Shown: positions 5,398-8,259 of the stretch, piece by piece
Position numbering within the stretch: the first letter of the stretch is position 1
How the letters are laid out: each line of letters opens with the position of its first letter
NCBI GenBank assembly: GCA_910584805.1
Contig: CAJUCB010000078.1
Coordinates: 1 to 8,259, forward strand
DNA: 8,259 nt
DNA from: an uncultured Oscillospiraceae bacterium
GTDB lineage: Bacteria; Bacillota; Clostridia; Oscillospirales; Oscillospiraceae
Direction of reading: 5' to 3'
Translations under genes and position numbers: made by a program
The notes under the pieces: generated by a model
The model's input: only the letters and a program-made list of their open reading frames with translations
Told to the model about the DNA's origin: nothing
The model's database searches: none

Positions 5398-6108
5398 ATG
5401 AATACAGAAGAATTGGTGGCCCTGTGCCCATTGTTTCGCGGCATCCTGCCTGAGGAGCTCCACGCCCTGCTCCACTGCCTCAGCGCCCAGGAGCTGTCTC
5501 CCCCCAAAGGCGGCTTTATCCTGGCCAGCCCTGGCACCCAACCCCTCATCGGGGTGGTGTTGGAGGGCTCCGTGCAGATGATTTCTGAGGACTCCTTTGG
5601 CAAGCGCTCCCTCATCATGGTCCTCTCCAAGGGGAGCATCTTTGGGGAGAGCTATTCCTGCATGAAAGCCCGCAACCGCAGCATAGCCTACCAGGCCAAC
5701 GAGGCCAGCCGCATCCTGATCTTGGATTATGGCCGCATCCTCCACGCCTGCAAGCTGGTGTGCCGCTTCCACCACCGGATGATTGAGAACATGGTGGAGC
5801 TCATCGCCCTGAAAAACCTGGAATTGGTGGAAAAGCTAGAGGTGATCTCCTGCGCCACCATCCGTGAAAAGCTCCTCACCTACCTAGGGCGGGAGGCCCA
5901 GCGGGCAGGGGGGAATCAGTTTACCATCCCCATGAGCCGCACCGCCCTGGCCGAATACCTCTGTGTGGACCGCTCCGCCATGACCCGGGAGCTGGCCCAC
6001 ATGCGGGAGGAGGGGCTGCTGCACTTCGACAAGCGGCAGTTCCTCCTGCTCCAATCCTTTCACTCCCCATTCCCCTGTACAAAACAGAAAAGGAGGACCC
6101 TCACATGA
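5398..6108 (+). CDS. Crp/Fnr family transcriptional regulator
   Basis: A 236-residue DNA-binding regulator. Residues 1 to about 115 form a cyclic-nucleotide-binding-type beta barrel (GSVQMISEDSFGKRSLIMVLSKGSIFGES). FGES followed by RNRS resembles the phosphate-binding cassette of the family, but the effector is unknown. A long dimerisation helix follows (about 125-155). The C-terminal winged helix includes TIREKLLTYL, then SRTALAEYLCVDRSAMTREL as the helix-turn-helix, then EEGLLHFDKRQFLLL. There is no N-terminal cysteine cluster like that of Fnr, so oxygen sensing by an Fe-S centre is not indicated. I chose ATG 5398 because AAAGGGG (5384-5390) is 7 bases away. ATG 5392, two codons earlier, is too close to it. 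After the usual family end there is a tail of about 16 residues (SFHSPFPCTKQKRRTLT) encoded over the serpin's ribosome-binding site. The stop overlaps the serpin start (ATGA). Confidence 0.92.
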   Translation: MNTEELVALCPLFRGILPEELHALLHCLSAQELSPPKGGFILASPGTQPLIGVVLEGSVQMISEDSFGKRSLIMVLSKGSIFGESYSCMKARNRSIAYQANEASRILILDYGRILHACKLVCRFHHRMIENMVELIALKNLELVEKLEVISCATIREKLLTYLGREAQRAGGNQFTIPMSRTALAEYLCVDRSAMTRELAHMREEGLLHFDKRQFLLLQSFHSPFPCTKQKRRTLT

Positions 6109-7478
6109 AAAAGCGACGCTACCCCGCCGCCCTACTGGCCTGTACCCTCCTGCTGGGCCTGTGCGCTTGCGGCAACCAAACAAGCGCTAACGCGGACAAA
6201 TCCACCGACTTCGCCATCCGGGAAGCCGCCTATCCCCAGATGATCCCCTATCCTCAGGAGGAGGACTTTTACAAGGACGGTACCTTTGATGACACAGGCT
6301 ACAGCGAGGCCTACGACAGCTGGTGGAACAACCAACGGACCCGGCAGAAGCATCTGGATGGCTACGCCAACGGCCTGGATGAATTCTTCCCCGCCAGCAT
6401 CCGTACCTTCCTCTCTGGCACCGGGGCGGAGAACCGGGTCTACTCCCCCCTGAACGTCTATATGGCCCTGGCCATGCTAGCGGAACTCACCGACGGGACC
6501 AGCCGCGCCCAAATCCTAGACTGTCTGGAGGCAGAGGATATCACCGCCCTGCGCCAGCAGGCCACCGCCCTGTGGGACGCCAACTACTGTGACGACGGCC
6601 ATCTCACCAGCATCCTTGCCAGCTCCCTCTGGCTGAACCAAGACATCCCCTTTGTGCAGGAGACCATGGAGCGCCTGGCAAAGGTCTACTACGCCTCCTC
6701 CTTCCAGGGGCCCATGGGGGAGGCCAGCTTCAACAAGGCCCTGCAAACGTGGATCAATCAGCAGACAGGGGGCTTGTTGGAAGAACAGGCAGCGGGGTTG
6801 GAGATGGACCCGAACACCGTCCTGGCCTTGGCCACCACCGTGTACTTCCAAGGCCGCTGGTACAACGAGTTCTCCCCCTCTGCCACTGCCCCTGGGGTGT
6901 TCCACGCCCAAAGCGGAGACCTAGACTGCGATTTCATGCACAAGAGTGATTTTAGCGCCCTCTTTACCGGCTCCCACTTCTCCGCCATAGACCAGAGCAT
7001 TGACAGCAGCGGGGCAATGTGGCTGATCCTGCCGGAGGAGGGGAGCAGTCCTGACGCGTTGCTCCAAGACGAGGAGCTGTACCGTTTCCTGAACGCCGGA
7101 TACGACTGGGAGCAGCGGGAACCCTTCCGCATCAACCTGTCCCTGCCTAAGTTCGATGTATCCTCCGCCCTGGACCTGAACGACGGCCTGAAAGCCCTGG
7201 GGGTTACCAACGTATTCGACGATACCCTGGCGGACTTCTCCCCCACCACCACAGAAGTCCCCCTGTTCCTCTCCAAGGCGGAACACGCCGCCCGGGTCAC
7301 CATCGACGAGGAGGGCTGCACTGCCGCCGCCTACACGGTGATGACGGCGGACGCCACAGGGGCCTTGATGGAGGAACAGGAGATCGACTTCATCCTGGAC
7401 CGCCCCTTCCTCTTCGCCATCACCAGCCAGGACGGCCTGCCCTTGTTCGTAGGGGTGGTCAACCAACCCACGGCGTGA
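6105..7478 (+). CDS. Serpin family protein, lipoprotein (serine protease inhibitor)
   Basis: A 457-residue serpin. KKRR plus a hydrophobic stretch and lipobox LCAC put the lipidated Cys at residue 22, so it should be tethered outside the membrane. A linker of about 65 residues rich in acidic and aromatic residues precedes the fold. Serpin landmarks in order are SPLNVYMALAML (114-125), TTVYFQGRWYNEF (244-256), MWLILPEEG (305-313), LPKFDVSSALDL (348-358), LGVTNVF...ADFSP (366-380), SKAEHAARVTIDEEG (390-404), and DRPFLFAI...GLPLFVGVVNQP (432-455). The reactive-centre hinge EEGCTAAAYTV (402-412) has the small residues typical of inhibitory serpins, with Cys where P14 is usually Thr. Counting 17 residues from the hinge Glu puts P1-P1' at about Thr418-Gly419, but the loop after it seems longer than in alpha-1-antitrypsin, so P1 is uncertain. 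AGGAGG (6091-6096) lies 8 bases before ATG. The gene overlaps the regulator by 4 bases, suggesting translational coupling. Likely targets are host or bacterial serine or cysteine proteases. Confidence 0.95.
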   Translation: MKKRRYPAALLACTLLLGLCACGNQTSANADKSTDFAIREAAYPQMIPYPQEEDFYKDGTFDDTGYSEAYDSWWNNQRTRQKHLDGYANGLDEFFPASIRTFLSGTGAENRVYSPLNVYMALAMLAELTDGTSRAQILDCLEAEDITALRQQATALWDANYCDDGHLTSILASSLWLNQDIPFVQETMERLAKVYYASSFQGPMGEASFNKALQTWINQQTGGLLEEQAAGLEMDPNTVLALATTVYFQGRWYNEFSPSATAPGVFHAQSGDLDCDFMHKSDFSALFTGSHFSAIDQSIDSSGAMWLILPEEGSSPDALLQDEELYRFLNAGYDWEQREPFRINLSLPKFDVSSALDLNDGLKALGVTNVFDDTLADFSPTTTEVPLFLSKAEHAARVTIDEEGCTAAAYTVMTADATGALMEEQEIDFILDRPFLFAITSQDGLPLFVGVVNQPTA

Positions 7479-7500
7479 ATACCCCAACACAGCGAAAAAG

Positions 7501-7530
7501 CCCCCCGGACTTCATGAGAAGTCCGGGGGG
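7501..7530. terminator. Bidirectional intrinsic terminator between serpin and hppA
   Basis: CCCCCCGGACTTC (7501-7513) and GAAGTCCGGGGGG (7518-7530) form a perfect 13-bp stem with the loop ATGA. On the - strand it is followed by CTTTTTCG, a classic terminator for hppA, whose stop is at 7562. On the + strand the tail TTACTTTGTGTG is weaker but adequate for the serpin transcript. Confidence 0.92.
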
Positions 7531-7561
7531 TTACTTTGTGTGTTACGCTTTTCTCAACCGC

Positions 7562-8259
7562 TTACAGCAGGTGGAAGGCCAGGATCAGGCCGGAGAACAC
7601 GATGGAAACGGTGGAGCAGAGCTTGATGAGGATGTTCAGGGACGGGCCGGAGGTGTCCTTGAAGGGGTCGCCTACGGTGTCGCCCACAACGGCAGCCTTG
7701 TGCTGATCAGAGCCCTTGCCGCCGTGGTTGCCCCGCTCGATATACTTCTTGGCGTTGTCCCAAGCGCCGCCGGCGTTGGACATGAACACAGCCATGGCGA
7801 AGCCGGAGACGGACACGCCGCCCAGCAGGCCCACAACGCCTGTGGGGCCCAGGATCAGGCCGGTGATGATGGGCACGACGATGGCCAGCAGAGCCGGGGC
7901 AACCATCTCATGGAGGGCGCCCTTGGTGCACAGAGCCACGCACTTGCCATACTCAGGGTCCGTGGTGCCTTCCATGATACCCTTGATCTCACGGAACTGG
8001 CGGCGGACCTCCACCACGATGGACTGGGCAGCGGTCTGCACAGAGCGCATGGTCATGGCGGAGAACACGAAGGTCAGCATTGCGCCGATGAACAGGCCAA
8101 CCAGCACAGTGGGGCTGGTGAGGGTGAAGTTCAGCTCTTCGGGGGTGCGGTTCTGGACGATGTTCACATAGGACACCAGCAGGGCCAGAGCGGTCAGAGA
8201 GGCGGAGCCGATGGCGAAGCCCTTGCCGGTGGCGGCGGTGGTGTTGCCCAGGGAGTCCA
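7562..8259 (-). CDS. hppA: Membrane-bound pyrophosphatase (ion-pumping), 5'-truncated by window edge
   Basis: The C-terminal part (about 232 codons) of a membrane pyrophosphatase that couples hydrolysis of PPi to Na+ and/or H+ export. The frame is open to the window edge. It starts with DSLGNTTAATGKGFAIGSA, the conserved loop of the family, and ends with GDTVGDPFKDTSGPSLNILIKL and a final hydrophobic helix. The third substrate-binding motif is GGAWDNAKKYIERG followed by GSDQHKAAVVGD, with all the expected Asp and Lys residues. At least five hydrophobic helices are visible. In the GNTTAATGKG loop the residue that is Lys in K+-independent enzymes (GNTTK) is Ala, so this should be a K+-dependent enzyme. 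Ion specificity (Na+ or H+) depends on residues outside the window. The stop is TAA, followed by the hairpin at 7501-7530. Family identity is certain. Confidence 0.97.
   Translation of the reverse strand, partial: DSLGNTTAATGKGFAIGSASLTALALLVSYVNIVQNRTPEELNFTLTSPTVLVGLFIGAMLTFVFSAMTMRSVQTAAQSIVVEVRRQFREIKGIMEGTTDPEYGKCVALCTKGALHEMVAPALLAIVVPIITGLILGPTGVVGLLGGVSVSGFAMAVFMSNAGGAWDNAKKYIERGNHGGKGSDQHKAAVVGDTVGDPFKDTSGPSLNILIKLCSTVSIVFSGLILAFHLL

Noticed and set aside
6758..7490. Antisense frames opposite the serpin gene (6758-7321 and 6921-7490)
   Set aside because: The serpin landmarks run continuously on the + strand. The antisense translations show no recognisable family.
1..8259. Mobile element, CRISPR array, tRNA or attachment site
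   Set aside because: I saw no transposase or integrase, no direct-repeat array, no cloverleaf and no flanking duplications. The inverted repeats found are all at gene ends and behave as terminators, apart from the small hairpin after argS.

Overview
The window is high-GC DNA with typical Firmicutes gene starts: AGGAGG ribosome-binding sites 7-8 bases before ATG, and sigma-A-like promoters. The protein set combines a Clostridia-type ArgS, DUF6440, a lipoprotein solute-binding protein next to an MCP, a serpin of the gut-Firmicutes type, and a membrane pyrophosphatase with a K+-dependent signature. This suggests an anaerobic gut clostridium of the Oscillospiraceae/Ruminococcaceae kind (Flavonifractor/Oscillibacter-like). 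That placement is inferred from gene content and composition, not from a marker gene.

Layout: (1) + strand, 1-1615: the 3' four-fifths of argS, then a small DUF6440 gene. Both end at a large bidirectional hairpin terminator (1692-1748). (2) - strand, 4681 down to 1775: a two-gene operon with a near-consensus promoter at 4653-4681, a lipoprotein family-1 solute-binding protein (SBP), and 31 bases later a 4HB-type methyl-accepting chemotaxis protein (MCP). No permease or ATPase gene accompanies the SBP here. (3) A perfect 18-bp hairpin (4728-4766) ends the next unit, a - strand NimA-like flavin-binding protein (4797-5267). (4) That gene is divergent from a + strand pair, a Crp/Fnr-family regulator and a lipoprotein serpin, which overlap by ATGA. 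Divergent promoters fit in 5291-5365. (5) A GC-rich hairpin (7501-7530) separates the serpin from the convergent 3' end of hppA (7562-8259, cut by the window edge).

How the genes may work together: argS and hppA are housekeeping genes at the edges. The middle looks like surface-facing accessory functions. The SBP/MCP pair could be a receptor in which a tethered binding protein presents a ligand to a chemoreceptor. The Crp/Fnr-serpin pair could be a regulated surface shield against host or competitor proteases, with the NimA-like gene as a possible second target of the same regulator.

The most unusual sequence observation is that the SBP's strong ribosome-binding site and start codons are out of frame with the rest of the gene. 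Removing one base from a five-T run restores an ideal lipoprotein signal peptide. This is either a real frameshift (mutation, phase variation or recoding) or a homopolymer error. No RNA genes, CRISPR arrays, insertion sequences or attachment sites were seen.
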